Origin: Sunxiuqinia dokdonensis
GTDB lineage: Bacteria > Bacteroidota > Bacteroidia > Bacteroidales > Prolixibacteraceae
Direction: 5' to 3'
Assembly: GCF_001270965.1 (NCBI RefSeq)
Contig: NZ_LGIA01000149.1
Span: forward strand, 62,001 to 126,000
DNA length: 64,000 nucleotides
The position numbers were made by a program, and so were the translations under genes. Position 1 is the stretch's first letter; each line of letters opens with the position of its first letter. A model generated the notes under the pieces. That model saw only the letters and a list, made by a program, of their open reading frames with translations. It was not told where the DNA came from and made no database searches. Shown here piece after piece: positions 40,871-50,265 of the stretch.

Positions 40871-42343
40871 ATGAATCACAGTCTCAACTCTATTGCGTGG
40901 AAGGAAGTCACCCGATCGTCGGCTTTTGGGAAAAGTGTGGCGACCACCATCATGCTTGGCTTTCTGGCCCTCTACTTTGCCATCAATTTTTTGGCGCTCG
41001 GCTTCCTGATTCCGAAGATCATTGCTGAAAATTTTCCGGACGCCAATCCGGTGCAAATCTTCAACAGTTACCTGCTGGTGTATTTTGCCTTCGACCTGCT
41101 GTTTCGACAAGTCATGCAAAGCTTGCCGACTATCAGCCTGAAGCCCTTGTTGATTCTGAACATCAGGCGAAACCGGATTGCCCGCTACCTGTTGCTACGT
41201 TCGCTGTTTCACTTTTTCAATTTTCTCCCCTACTTCCTCTTGGTCCCAATCACCTTTTCGCTGGTTGCGGCAAACTACACAGCGGCAGTCACCTTCGCCT
41301 GGTTTGTGGGAATTGTGCTGATGATTTTCGCCAGCCATTTCCTAACCATTTGGCTAAAATGGTGGATGAACAAGCGTGGCTATGGATTTTACATTTTCCT
41401 GTGTGTTTTTCTATCACTGTACGGCCTGAATTATTTCAGAATAATTGAGTTAACCGGACTTTTTGGAAGCTACTTTGATTTGATACTGGCCAATCCGATG
41501 TGGCTGGTGGTGGCTGTTATCCCGCTAATTGGCACCATTCTATTAAACTACAAATATCTGCTCAGCAACCTTTATCTCAACTTGGTTGAAAAAAAGCAAA
41601 AGGACAGCACCATCCGCGACTTTTCGTGGATGAGCCGCTTGGGTGAATATGGCAAATTCATTTCGCTCGAAGTGCGCATGATCTGGCGAAACAAACGGCC
41701 GCGAACGTCCTTTCTGATGACCATCCTCTTCCTGTTTTATGGCCTGTTGATTTATAAAGACAGCGGCAACGGCATTCCGGATTTCATGTTTATTCTGGGC
41801 GGTTTGCTCATGATCTCCATGTTTTCGATTTCGCTGGGCCAGTTTTTCCCGGCCTGGCACAGCAACTATTTCGCCATGCTGATGACCCAAAATTTCAAAA
41901 TGAAGCAATTTCTGCAATCGTTCTATTATATGAATGTGGCCTTTTCGTTCGTATATTACTTACTCACTTTGCCCTATATGCTGATTGACACCCGAATTGG
42001 TTATTACCATTCGGCCATGTTGCTCTATCACATTGGCGTGAACATGAACCTGATTTTTTTATTCGGAAAAAACAGCAAACGTGCGCTTGACCTAAGCAGC
42101 TCGTCTATGTTCAACTACCAGGGAATGGGAGCGGCCCAATGGCTGATCACCTTTCCGCTGCTGCTGGGGCCCATGCTGATTTACCTGCTTTCGAAACAGG
42201 TGTTGGGAGCACATGGCGCTTTATTGCTGCTGGGCGGACTCGGCCTGGTTGGCATCATGCTTCAACCACAACTGTTTAAATACTTTACGAAAGCTTATCT
42301 GCAACAAAAACACCGTTTAATCAAAGACTATAAAAACTCCTGA
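40871..42343 (+). CDS. DUF5687 family ABC transporter permease-like membrane protein
   Basis: A 490-residue membrane protein with about 10-12 hydrophobic helices, matching the DUF5687 family of Bacteroidota. It begins MNHSLNSIAWKEVTRSSAFG, typical of ABC-2-type permease partners. The next gene, 2 bases downstream, encodes an ATP-binding subunit, so the two form an exporter. The exported compound is unknown. Confidence 0.88.
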   Translation: MNHSLNSIAWKEVTRSSAFGKSVATTIMLGFLALYFAINFLALGFLIPKIIAENFPDANPVQIFNSYLLVYFAFDLLFRQVMQSLPTISLKPLLILNIRRNRIARYLLLRSLFHFFNFLPYFLLVPITFSLVAANYTAAVTFAWFVGIVLMIFASHFLTIWLKWWMNKRGYGFYIFLCVFLSLYGLNYFRIIELTGLFGSYFDLILANPMWLVVAVIPLIGTILLNYKYLLSNLYLNLVEKKQKDSTIRDFSWMSRLGEYGKFISLEVRMIWRNKRPRTSFLMTILFLFYGLLIYKDSGNGIPDFMFILGGLLMISMFSISLGQFFPAWHSNYFAMLMTQNFKMKQFLQSFYYMNVAFSFVYYLLTLPYMLIDTRIGYYHSAMLLYHIGVNMNLIFLFGKNSKRALDLSSSSMFNYQGMGAAQWLITFPLLLGPMLIYLLSKQVLGAHGALLLLGGLGLVGIMLQPQLFKYFTKAYLQQKHRLIKDYKNS

Positions 42344-42345
42344 TC

Positions 42346-43071
42346 ATGATAGAAATTAACAGCCTGATAAAAGCATACAACAAGGAGGTCGTCCTGAACA
42401 TCCCTGAATTAACAATTCACCAAGGCGAAGTATTTGGCCTGGTGGGCAACAATGGCGCTGGCAAAACCACGCTGTTCAACCTGCTGCTCGACCTGATTGT
42501 GCCCAGCAAAGGCTTTGTGGTGAGCAACCAAATTAAAGTGCAGGAATCGGAAGACTGGAAAGCCTTTACCGGCGCTTTTATCGACGAAAGCTTTACGATT
42601 GGCTACCTGACTGCCGACGAATATTTAGGTTTCATTGCTGAACTTCGGGAAATGAACCAGGCCGATTTGGATCAGCACTTGAACCGATATACCGATTTTT
42701 TCAATGGTGAAATTCGGGGGAAAAAGAAATTCATTCGTGACCTTTCGAAAGGAAACCAGAAAAAAGTAGGCATCGCCGCCGCCATGATGGGCAACCCCGA
42801 AGTGGTGATTCTGGATGAACCCTTTGCCAACCTCGATCCGGGTTCACAATTCAAACTGCGCCAACTGATTAAAGATCAAACAGCAGACTTTGGGACCACC
42901 TTTCTGATTTCGAGCCACAACCTGGATAACATCACCGATGTTTGCAGCCGGATTGTCATTTTGGAGAAAGGCCAAGTTGTGAAAGACGTTCCAAAAACAG
43001 CCACCACCTTGAAAGAGATCGAAGCCTTCTTTACCGGAGTAAAGGAAGAAGTTGGATTTAGTATCGATTAG
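42346..43071 (+). CDS. ABC transporter ATP-binding protein
   Basis: A 241-residue ABC ATPase. Walker A is GNNGAGKTT (residues about 34-42), the signature motif appears as LSKGNQKK, Walker B as VVILDEPFANLD, and the H-loop as SSHN. It pairs with the DUF5687 permease gene directly upstream (2-base gap). The deviation from LSGGQ to LSKGNQ is common in this exporter group. Confidence 0.93.
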   Translation: MIEINSLIKAYNKEVVLNIPELTIHQGEVFGLVGNNGAGKTTLFNLLLDLIVPSKGFVVSNQIKVQESEDWKAFTGAFIDESFTIGYLTADEYLGFIAELREMNQADLDQHLNRYTDFFNGEIRGKKKFIRDLSKGNQKKVGIAAAMMGNPEVVILDEPFANLDPGSQFKLRQLIKDQTADFGTTFLISSHNLDNITDVCSRIVILEKGQVVKDVPKTATTLKEIEAFFTGVKEEVGFSID

Positions 43072-43112
43072 GCTTAGCCTTATTTTACATTCTGCTAAAA
43101 AACAAAAAATCA

Positions 43113-45758
43113 ATGTGCACAATAAAAATTAAAATCGCGGAAATCGCAATCCTGCTGGCAATAATGACTTCAACGTTTCGCGGTAAAGCCTCAGAACAGG
43201 AACTTAGCTCGGACTGGAAAATGGCTTCGATGGAGCAAGTGAAAAGTTCTGGTGAAGAAATTTCGCAAGTGGGCTATCGCTTGCGCGGGTGGCAAACTGC
43301 CATCGTTCCGGGAACCGTACTCACCAACCTGCTGGAGCAAGGTGAAGTACCCGACCCTTTTTATGGCATGAACAACGAAAAAATCAAAGACATTTACGAA
43401 ACCGGACGCGACCATTACACTTATTGGTTTGTCAATGATTTCAACAAAAAGGCGAAAGGCGAAGAACAGGTCTGGTTGCATTTTCGTGGCGTCAACTACA
43501 GCTGCGATGTTTTCCTGAATGGCCAAAAGGTAAACGACGAAAGACACTACGGCATGTTCCTGCGCCAAACCTACAACATCACGAAATTACTGGCAACGAA
43601 TGGCAACAACCGACTGGCAGTCATTGTGTATCCGGTCGATCCGGTGGGAAACCCCAATGGCGGGCAGGGAGGCGACGGTGAGATTGCCCGCAATGTTTCG
43701 CATCAATATGTAGCCGGCTGGGACTGGATTCAACCTGTTCGCGACCGCAATACCGGAATATGGGATCAAGTTACCCTGGAGACTACCCAACTTGTCAATC
43801 TGCAAAATCCGCATGCGATTACCCGTGTGTCAGGTATTCGTTTCCCAGGAAAAAAGCAGCAGCCGGCCCAAATCCAAACATCGGCCGAACTGGTGAACCC
43901 CACCAACAAAACCGTAAACGGAAAGCTGGTGGCCGAGCTGGATGGCATAAAAGTTGAACAAGCGGTTTCGCTCCCGGCGAATTCAACTCAACTGGTAAAA
44001 TTGCCCGAACTCCTTGTCGAAAATCCAAAACTTTGGTGGCCCAACGGTTATGGATCCCAGAACCTGTACAAACTGTCAATGAAGTTTTTGCAAAATGACC
44101 AGGTGGCAGATGAGGAAACGATCACGGTGGGCATCCGCGAAATTCAACGCCAATGGAATGACCGAACCCGCAGCATGGAGATCCTGGTCAATGGTCAAAA
44201 AGTGTTTATCAAAGGGGGCAACTGGATTATCTCCGATGCGATGCTTCGTTTCTCTCCTGAGCGTTACGATGCCGAAGTCCGCTACCACCGCGACATGAAC
44301 CTGAATCTGATTCGAATTTGGGGCGGCGTTCTGGCCGAACGCCCAGAGTTTTACGAGGCTTGTGACAAATATGGCTTGCTGGTGATTCAGGACTTCTGGA
44401 TGTCGGGCGACTGCAATGGGCGCTGGATGGATCCGAAGAAAAAACACGACCAATGGATCCGCCGGCAATACCCTGACGATCATCACTTGTTCATTCAATC
44501 GGCTGCCGATGCCGTCAAGCTTATTCGCAATCACCCATCGCTGGCCATGTGGTGCGGTGGCAACGAGATAAAACCACCAGTTGATATTCTGGAAACACTC
44601 AGAGATTCAGTCTTGAAAAAGCTGGATGGCACACGTTGGTTTATCGAGTATTCGAATTCGGACAGCATGTCGTATAATTTTTTGGGTGGAAACGGTGATG
44701 GCCCCTACGGAATCCAGCCCGACTCCATCTTTTGGCAGCACCGTACCTGGCCATTCAACTCTGAAGTGGGCTCCGTTGGCGTGGGCGATGCCGAATCACT
44801 GCTTCGTTTTCTACCTGAGGAAAACCAGGTGATTCCGACAGAAAAACGTGGAACGGAGTCTGTTTCCGATCCGGTATGGACTTACCACAAATACATTGGC
44901 TATGGCAATTCGATTGCGGCTTATGGCGAAGCATCAAACATGGAAGACTTTGCCCGGAAAGCCCAGCTCGTGAACTACAACCAGTATCGGGCACTGATCG
45001 AGGGATTCAGCGCACACATGTGGGACTGGTACACCGGAACAATCATCTGGAAAACCCAAAATCCATGGACGGCACTGCGCGGACAGATGTACGACTATTT
45101 CCTCGATCCAAATGCGGGTTTGTTTGGACTGCGTACGGGAAGCAAAAGTCTTCAGGCCGTTTGCAACCCGGCAACGAAAATGATTTCGATTGTCAATAAT
45201 GGGTTTGAATCAGAGAATGATTTGATGCTGGTTGCCAAAGCCTATGACATGGAAGGAAATGAGCAGCTTATCACCCAGGTATTTGTTTACATTGGTCCTA
45301 CGACAAGCAAAAAAATACTGTCGGTCAACTCGGCGCTTAAACGGATGGGTGGGGAGAAAGATGGTTCATTTCTCCTGTTGCAACTGCAAAATCATCAACA
45401 GAAAGTGGTAGCCGAGAACTTTTACTGGTTTCCTAATGCCGAAGGAAACTATAGCGGCCTGCAATCAATCTCAAAATCAAAGCTGGAGGTTTCGGCCAAA
45501 AAAACAGGCAAGAATAAAGTTGTGGTTCATCTGAAAAATCCTTCCGGTGCTCCGGTTGCATTCTTTAACCGGCTGGCGATTGTCGATGCCAAAAGCCATG
45601 AACGGGTTTTACCGGTGTTTGCCAACGACAACTATAATTCGCTGGTACCGGGAAGCGAAAAGACGATTGAGCTGGAGTGTCCTCAGTCGGACAATACCAA
45701 CTGGGAAATCTCAATTGAAGGATGGAACTTCGCCAAACAGTATTTCCCGGTTCAATAG
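43113..45758 (+). CDS. GH2 family exo-beta-glycosidase (mannosidase or glucosaminidase type)
   Basis: An 881-residue secreted glycoside hydrolase with an N-terminal signal (about residues 1-28). The GH2 sugar-binding domain comes first (WLHFRGVNYSCDVFLNGQKV), then an immunoglobulin-like domain, then the TIM barrel (INGGNWI-type KGGNWIISDAMLRF, IRIWGGVLAERPEF). The acid/base glutamate is in CGGNEIK and the nucleophile is probably in NSEVGS. C-terminal beta domains follow. The barrel motifs resemble endo-beta-mannosidase/exo-beta-D-glucosaminidase relatives; exact substrate is open. It stands 41 bases after the ABC gene and may be co-transcribed. Confidence 0.88.
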   Translation: MCTIKIKIAEIAILLAIMTSTFRGKASEQELSSDWKMASMEQVKSSGEEISQVGYRLRGWQTAIVPGTVLTNLLEQGEVPDPFYGMNNEKIKDIYETGRDHYTYWFVNDFNKKAKGEEQVWLHFRGVNYSCDVFLNGQKVNDERHYGMFLRQTYNITKLLATNGNNRLAVIVYPVDPVGNPNGGQGGDGEIARNVSHQYVAGWDWIQPVRDRNTGIWDQVTLETTQLVNLQNPHAITRVSGIRFPGKKQQPAQIQTSAELVNPTNKTVNGKLVAELDGIKVEQAVSLPANSTQLVKLPELLVENPKLWWPNGYGSQNLYKLSMKFLQNDQVADEETITVGIREIQRQWNDRTRSMEILVNGQKVFIKGGNWIISDAMLRFSPERYDAEVRYHRDMNLNLIRIWGGVLAERPEFYEACDKYGLLVIQDFWMSGDCNGRWMDPKKKHDQWIRRQYPDDHHLFIQSAADAVKLIRNHPSLAMWCGGNEIKPPVDILETLRDSVLKKLDGTRWFIEYSNSDSMSYNFLGGNGDGPYGIQPDSIFWQHRTWPFNSEVGSVGVGDAESLLRFLPEENQVIPTEKRGTESVSDPVWTYHKYIGYGNSIAAYGEASNMEDFARKAQLVNYNQYRALIEGFSAHMWDWYTGTIIWKTQNPWTALRGQMYDYFLDPNAGLFGLRTGSKSLQAVCNPATKMISIVNNGFESENDLMLVAKAYDMEGNEQLITQVFVYIGPTTSKKILSVNSALKRMGGEKDGSFLLLQLQNHQQKVVAENFYWFPNAEGNYSGLQSISKSKLEVSAKKTGKNKVVVHLKNPSGAPVAFFNRLAIVDAKSHERVLPVFANDNYNSLVPGSEKTIELECPQSDNTNWEISIEGWNFAKQYFPVQ

Positions 45759-45848
45759 CCCAGTCATTGCCTTATTTCAAGCTACGCGACAAACAAATTG
45801 CTGATGTCGCTTTTTGCATTTAACATGAACGCAGCCCATTCGACATAA

Positions 45849-45889
45849 AAAAAGCGGAACAAACCCAGTCGTTCCGCTTTTTCTTTATA
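45849..45889. terminator. Bidirectional terminator between the GH2 gene and its convergent neighbour
   Basis: AAAAGCGGAAC pairs with GTTCCGCTTTT, with A- and T-runs on the two flanks. Confidence 0.85.
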
Positions 45890-45903
45890 TCAGCTATAAG
45901 CTG

Positions 45904-46608
45904 CTATTTCATTTTTTCGAGATATAACTTTTTAAGCTGCTGCAAGTACGGCAAACTCAATTTGTTGCTGTAAATTCTGACGAACTCATGCAATCGGCCG
46001 TCATGATAGAAAGCGCCCACTGCGGCATCAAACTTACTCTCTTGCCAGTTGTATTTTACCCGGTTGCTCAGGGCATCAAAAGCTTCCCAACCACAATGAA
46101 CCGGGAGTTCAATGTACGCATGGAAACGTTCCTTCCGATCCAGGTAAATCCCATCGTCAATTTCTTCGAGCGTGAAAAACTTCACGACCTTGATATTGGC
46201 TTTTTCCTTCAGATTTTTCTTTTGCTTATTCAAAAAGTGAATCCCGTTATCCTCATACGCCCTTTGCAGCGTTCCAATCAGGTCGTACCGGTTTAAATGT
46301 CTCACCCGAAGCACATAATAAGTTTTGTCATACATCGTCAAAAAGCCTTTCCCGGCATCAAACTTCTCATCAAATACTTTTTCTACTTCTTGCGTAGCGC
46401 GAATAATACTTTCAAGCGGATAGTGTTCCTGCAAGGCAATGTACATGTAAATCGGCTTGGTGTCGAAAGGAGTTTCGTGATAATACCCCGGAAACGGTTC
46501 AAGCGACTCAAAAACGAGCGTTCCCGGCTCAACTTTATCGTCGATGGTAAAAACGGTCTCCCGCTTGTTAATCGTCCCAAATACCTCAATCGTGTTTTTT
46601 TGTTCCAT
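45904..46608 (-). CDS. Conserved-looking hypothetical protein (234 aa)
   Basis: A 234-residue soluble protein I do not recognise. It begins MEQKNTIEVFGTINKRETVF and shows paired segments (VLRVRHLNRYDLIGTLQRAY, KVVKFFTLEEIDDGIYLDRK, VHCGWEAFDALSNRVKYNWQ). No signal, membrane segment or catalytic motif is evident. It is divergently oriented from the YgjP-like peptidase gene with 44 bases between starts. Codon use is like its neighbours, so I regard it as a real gene. Confidence 0.65.
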   Translation of the reverse strand: MEQKNTIEVFGTINKRETVFTIDDKVEPGTLVFESLEPFPGYYHETPFDTKPIYMYIALQEHYPLESIIRATQEVEKVFDEKFDAGKGFLTMYDKTYYVLRVRHLNRYDLIGTLQRAYEDNGIHFLNKQKKNLKEKANIKVVKFFTLEEIDDGIYLDRKERFHAYIELPVHCGWEAFDALSNRVKYNWQESKFDAAVGAFYHDGRLHEFVRIYSNKLSLPYLQQLKKLYLEKMK

Positions 46609-46652
46609 AGTTCAAATTTTGAAGGATTGATTATCTTCGTCAGCAATTATCC

Positions 46653-47372
46653 ATGTTTATGAAGGCTGAAAAAGTGATCGATGTTGAACCTGTCGGACAG
46701 GTTATTTTAGTTAGAAATGAACGCTCCCGCTATTTTCGGTTACGGGTAAAACCGAATGGACATGCCCATGTTTCCATGCCAGTTTTGGCTTCAGAATCCA
46801 AAGCGATTGAATTTGTGAAATCGAAAACGGATTGGATACAAGAACAACAACAGAAGTTGAAAACTGGTTTAACTGTTTTTGGACAAGATAGCGCTTTTCG
46901 AACAAAGTTTCACCAGCTAAAAATCGTCAAAGTAAAACAGGCCAAAGTATCCAACCTCATTGGAAATGGAATCATCCAAATCAACATTCCTGAAAAATAC
47001 GACCACCAACATCCATCTATTCAGCAATTTATACGAAGAACCCTCACTGAAGTCATGCGCTACGAAGCGAAGGCATATCTGCCATTCCGCCTAAAAGAGC
47101 TGGCCGACAAGCACCAGTTTCAATTTGAAAAAGTATTTGTAAAACATGTAAAAAGTCGCTGGGGCAGCTGCTCACACACCAACAATATCAACCTGAATGT
47201 GCATCTCATGCGCTTACCTGAGCCTTTAATCGACTATGTAATCCTGCATGAACTGGCACATACGAAAGAGAAAAATCACAGCAAAAGCTTCTGGGATTTG
47301 CTGGAATTGGTTTGCCCGGGTTCGAAGAAACTCGACAAAGAGCTAAAAAACTACCATGTTGATGTGTTTTGA
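46653..47372 (+). CDS. YgjP-like (DUF45) zinc metalloprotease
   Basis: A 239-residue M48-type peptidase of the YgjP/SprT-like group. The zinc motif is HELAH (His199, Glu200, His203) with the third ligand His209 in KNHSKSFW. VKSRWGSC precedes it, which is the family hallmark. No signal peptide; cytoplasmic. The function of YgjP proteins is poorly known. An alternative ATG lies two codons downstream. Followed 39 bases later by dgt. Confidence 0.92.
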   Translation: MFMKAEKVIDVEPVGQVILVRNERSRYFRLRVKPNGHAHVSMPVLASESKAIEFVKSKTDWIQEQQQKLKTGLTVFGQDSAFRTKFHQLKIVKVKQAKVSNLIGNGIIQINIPEKYDHQHPSIQQFIRRTLTEVMRYEAKAYLPFRLKELADKHQFQFEKVFVKHVKSRWGSCSHTNNINLNVHLMRLPEPLIDYVILHELAHTKEKNHSKSFWDLLELVCPGSKKLDKELKNYHVDVF

Positions 47373-47411
47373 ACAGAATCACCGCTCAACTGCTTATTTA
47401 ATTAAAAAGGA

Positions 47412-48749
47412 ATGATGAACTGGACAGAATTAATTTCAAGTAGACGATTGGGCACCAAACCTGCCTTAAAACAAACAGAACTATATAACCGAACGCAGTT
47501 TCAGCGCGATTACGACCGGATGATCTTCTCCTCTCCTTTTCGGCGCATGCAAAACAAAACACAGGTATTTCCGCTTCCGGGAAGCATTTTTGTACACAAC
47601 CGGCTCACGCACAGTCTTGAAGTAGCCAGCGTTGGCCGATCGCTCGGAAATATTCTTTCTGAAAAACTACAAGATTCGGGCGAAAGCAATCCGCTGATCA
47701 CCGAGCTGGGGGCAGTCGTTTCGGCGGCCTGTCTGGCGCACGACATGGGCAATCCACCCTTTGGACATGCTGGCGAAGAAGCGATTTCAAGTTATTTCAG
47801 AAACGGGAAAGGCCAAAACCTGCAACTGGTTTTACAGCCTGAAGAATGGAATGATTTTGTATTTTTTGATGGCAATGCCAATGCTTTCCGCTTGCTTAGT
47901 CACCAGTTTAACGGACGACGAGCCGGAGGTTTCGCACTAACATACACCACTTTGGCCAGCATTGTAAAATACCCGTTCGAATCGGTAGGAATCAAAAAGT
48001 CGAAGTTTGGTTTTTTTCAATCAGAGAAAAACATCTACCAGGAAATCGCGCTCGAACTCAACATCAAACAACTTGACAGCGAACCGTTGAGATTTGCAAG
48101 GTATCCCTTGGTCTTTTTGGTTGAAGCGGCCGACGACATTTGCTACCAGCTCATGGATTTGGAAGACGCACACAAACTGGGAATTCTGACTTATGAGCAA
48201 ACAAAAGCGCTTTTTCTGAACTTTTACGACCCGAAAGCCGACGCGGATCTACTGGCCAGAATTGAAGATACCTTTCGTGAGGTTCTGGATCATAATGAGC
48301 GCATTGCGTATCTGCGTGCAGGCGTAATAAACAAATTGGTACATGAATGTATGGCGGTGTTTGAAGACAAGCGGGAAGAGATTATGAACGGTACTTTTCA
48401 AAAATCATTGATCAGCCAGGTGCAGGGCCTTTCAAAAATTGCCATGAACGAAATTGAAGCCCTTTCAATCGAAAAAATCTACAAACACCGCTCGGTTGTC
48501 GAAGTGGAAATCTCGGGCCACCAAATTATTGGCACATTGCTCGAATCGCTTATTGAAGCCATTCTGGCGCCCGATCAGGGGTATGCCAAACGGCTCATTT
48601 CGCTCATGCCAGTCCAATACCGCGGCGACCACCAAACAACCTATGAAAAAGTTCAGTCGGTGATCGATTTTGTATCGGGCATGACCGATCTGTATGCCTT
48701 GGATTTGTTCCGAAAAATTAAAGGGATCAACCTGCCATCGCTTGGCTAA
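47412..48749 (+). CDS. dgt: Deoxyguanosinetriphosphate triphosphohydrolase
   Basis: A 445-residue HD-domain dNTPase that converts dGTP (and in some members other dNTPs) to deoxynucleoside and triphosphate. Metal ligands appear as RLTHSLEV (His67), AHDMGNPPFGH (His110, Asp111) and EAADDICYQLMD. The N-terminal SPFRRMQNKTQVFPL is typical of the group. Length is as in E. coli-type Dgt. An ATG at 47415 is an alternative start. Its stop overlaps that of the convergent DUF1080 gene by 4 bases. Confidence 0.94.
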   Translation: MMNWTELISSRRLGTKPALKQTELYNRTQFQRDYDRMIFSSPFRRMQNKTQVFPLPGSIFVHNRLTHSLEVASVGRSLGNILSEKLQDSGESNPLITELGAVVSAACLAHDMGNPPFGHAGEEAISSYFRNGKGQNLQLVLQPEEWNDFVFFDGNANAFRLLSHQFNGRRAGGFALTYTTLASIVKYPFESVGIKKSKFGFFQSEKNIYQEIALELNIKQLDSEPLRFARYPLVFLVEAADDICYQLMDLEDAHKLGILTYEQTKALFLNFYDPKADADLLARIEDTFREVLDHNERIAYLRAGVINKLVHECMAVFEDKREEIMNGTFQKSLISQVQGLSKIAMNEIEALSIEKIYKHRSVVEVEISGHQIIGTLLESLIEAILAPDQGYAKRLISLMPVQYRGDHQTTYEKVQSVIDFVSGMTDLYALDLFRKIKGINLPSLG

Positions 48750-49345
48750 AGCTCGCGAAGCGTCAGGTTTCGCCAGCGAACTTTTATGCCGCCGCCATCA
48801 TGAATTTGCAGGGCAATACTTCCTTTGCCTTCCGCAATTTTGGCGTCAGTCATATCGCACATTTCGTGTCCGTTCAGCCAGGTAATTACATGGTCACCCT
48901 CAAGACGAATCTTCATTTTATTCCATTCTCCCATTTTCAGAAAGCCTTCCTTTTCATCCGGAATCTGGCAGATCCAGCCACGGCCATACGACTCGTAAAT
49001 ACCTCCTGAATCATGGTTTGGCGGGGCTACTTCAACCTGCCAGCCACTAACCTTTGTTCCTTCAAAAGTTGAGCGGAAGAAAATGCCGCTGTTGCCATTG
49101 GCTTCCTGCTTGAATTCCACTTCCAGCTCAAAATCGTCGTACCATTTTTCAGTTGACAGGTACCCATAGGCTTTGTCGGGTCCGCTTTCACAAATCAATT
49201 CTCCATCTTCGACATACCATTTCTCCGTGCCGTGGATTTTCCAGCCATCCAGATTTTTGCCATTAAACAACTCAATCAGGTCGTTTTGTGCCGACAAGGT
49301 TCCGGCCAACAACAGGAAAACCAACAAATACGTTACTTTCTTCAT
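48746..49345 (-). CDS. DUF1080 protein (3-keto-disaccharide hydrolase family)
   Basis: A 199-residue secreted protein with a signal peptide (about residues 1-19, ending LSAQ) and one DUF1080 domain (ELFNGKNLDGWKIHG, NSGIFFRST, NEMKI-type WNKMKIRLEGDHVITWLNGH). DUF1080 has a LamG-like fold, and members act on 3-keto-glycosides made by Gfo/Idh/MocA-type enzymes. Two such oxidoreductases and a related isomerase-like protein occur elsewhere in the window. The family assignment is firm; the substrate is not known. Confidence 0.9.
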   Translation of the reverse strand: MKKVTYLLVFLLLAGTLSAQNDLIELFNGKNLDGWKIHGTEKWYVEDGELICESGPDKAYGYLSTEKWYDDFELEVEFKQEANGNSGIFFRSTFEGTKVSGWQVEVAPPNHDSGGIYESYGRGWICQIPDEKEGFLKMGEWNKMKIRLEGDHVITWLNGHEMCDMTDAKIAEGKGSIALQIHDGGGIKVRWRNLTLREL

Positions 49346-49374
49346 TATTTTAAAGCTTTTGTGTTTGAACCCAC

Positions 49375-50031
49375 CTATTTGCCCAACTCACTTTTCAGCA
49401 AATTGACGTTGTTTCGCAATTGTTCAATGGTTTCATCTTTCGATTGCATTTCAACTTTCAACTTCTGCACGTCCGCTTTTACCGACGCTAATTGTGCTGA
49501 TAATTGCTCAATGGTTGCATCCTTTTTGTCCAGCTGCGACTCGAGCGTGGTGTTTGCTTCGCGCTGGCGGTTCAGGTCAAACCGAAGCTCCGTCAAATCG
49601 CCATTCAGCTTTTTTACCTGCGCCGAAAGACTTTGCTTTTCCTGTTGCAACGACCCGATTTCCTGCTTGTAGCTTTCCATCTGCTGGCTATACTGCCGCT
49701 TTTCGAACTCGAAGGCGTAAATCTTTTCTTCAATGTTGGCATCTTTTTCTTGCACATTAGTCGACAGTGCGTTGATTTCGCCTTTCAAGTCACTGATTAG
49801 CTGATCTTTTTTGGCATTGCTGCCCATCAATTCGGTTTTGGTTTGCTCGTAATCGGCAATCAGGCGCTCAATCCGGTCCGATTTGGCATTGGTTTCATCG
49901 GTCAAGTCGCGCACCCGTTGTTCGGCTCTTAATTTAGACGATTCCATGTCGAGGTATTTCTTTTTCGACACACAAGAGGAAAATAAAATGGACACACAGG
50001 CAATCCATATAACAAGTCTGCTTGTTTTCAT
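49375..50031 (-). CDS. Coiled-coil lipoprotein of unknown function
   Basis: A 218-residue lipoprotein. I use the ATG at 50031 so that the signal MKTSRLVIWIACVSILFSSC ends with the lipidated cysteine (Cys20); an ATG at 50049 would add six charged residues. The rest is a continuous coiled coil (LDMESSKLRAEQRVRDLTDE onward, repeating LISDLKGEINALSTNVQEKD). The C-terminus lacks an OmpA domain. It resembles the N-terminal part of OmpA-type coiled-coil envelope proteins. Function unassigned. Confidence 0.75.
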   Translation of the reverse strand: MKTSRLVIWIACVSILFSSCVSKKKYLDMESSKLRAEQRVRDLTDETNAKSDRIERLIADYEQTKTELMGSNAKKDQLISDLKGEINALSTNVQEKDANIEEKIYAFEFEKRQYSQQMESYKQEIGSLQQEKQSLSAQVKKLNGDLTELRFDLNRQREANTTLESQLDKKDATIEQLSAQLASVKADVQKLKVEMQSKDETIEQLRNNVNLLKSELGK

Positions 50032-50265
50032 TTTTGAATCTTTTTTCATTTGATGAGAAATCCAAAGTAATTCAATCCTAACTGTTTGTAAAATCAGGCC
50101 AATTTACCTTCAGATTTATTTCTTTTTAAACAATTTTTTCGTTGATTGGTCATTCAGGATAAATAACGCTGACAGCATAAATATGTTATTCAATTTGTAC
50201 TTTTAAATTTGTTCCGACGTTATAAGCTAAAAATAGGAAAAACTCTGAGCCAAAAAAACGACATC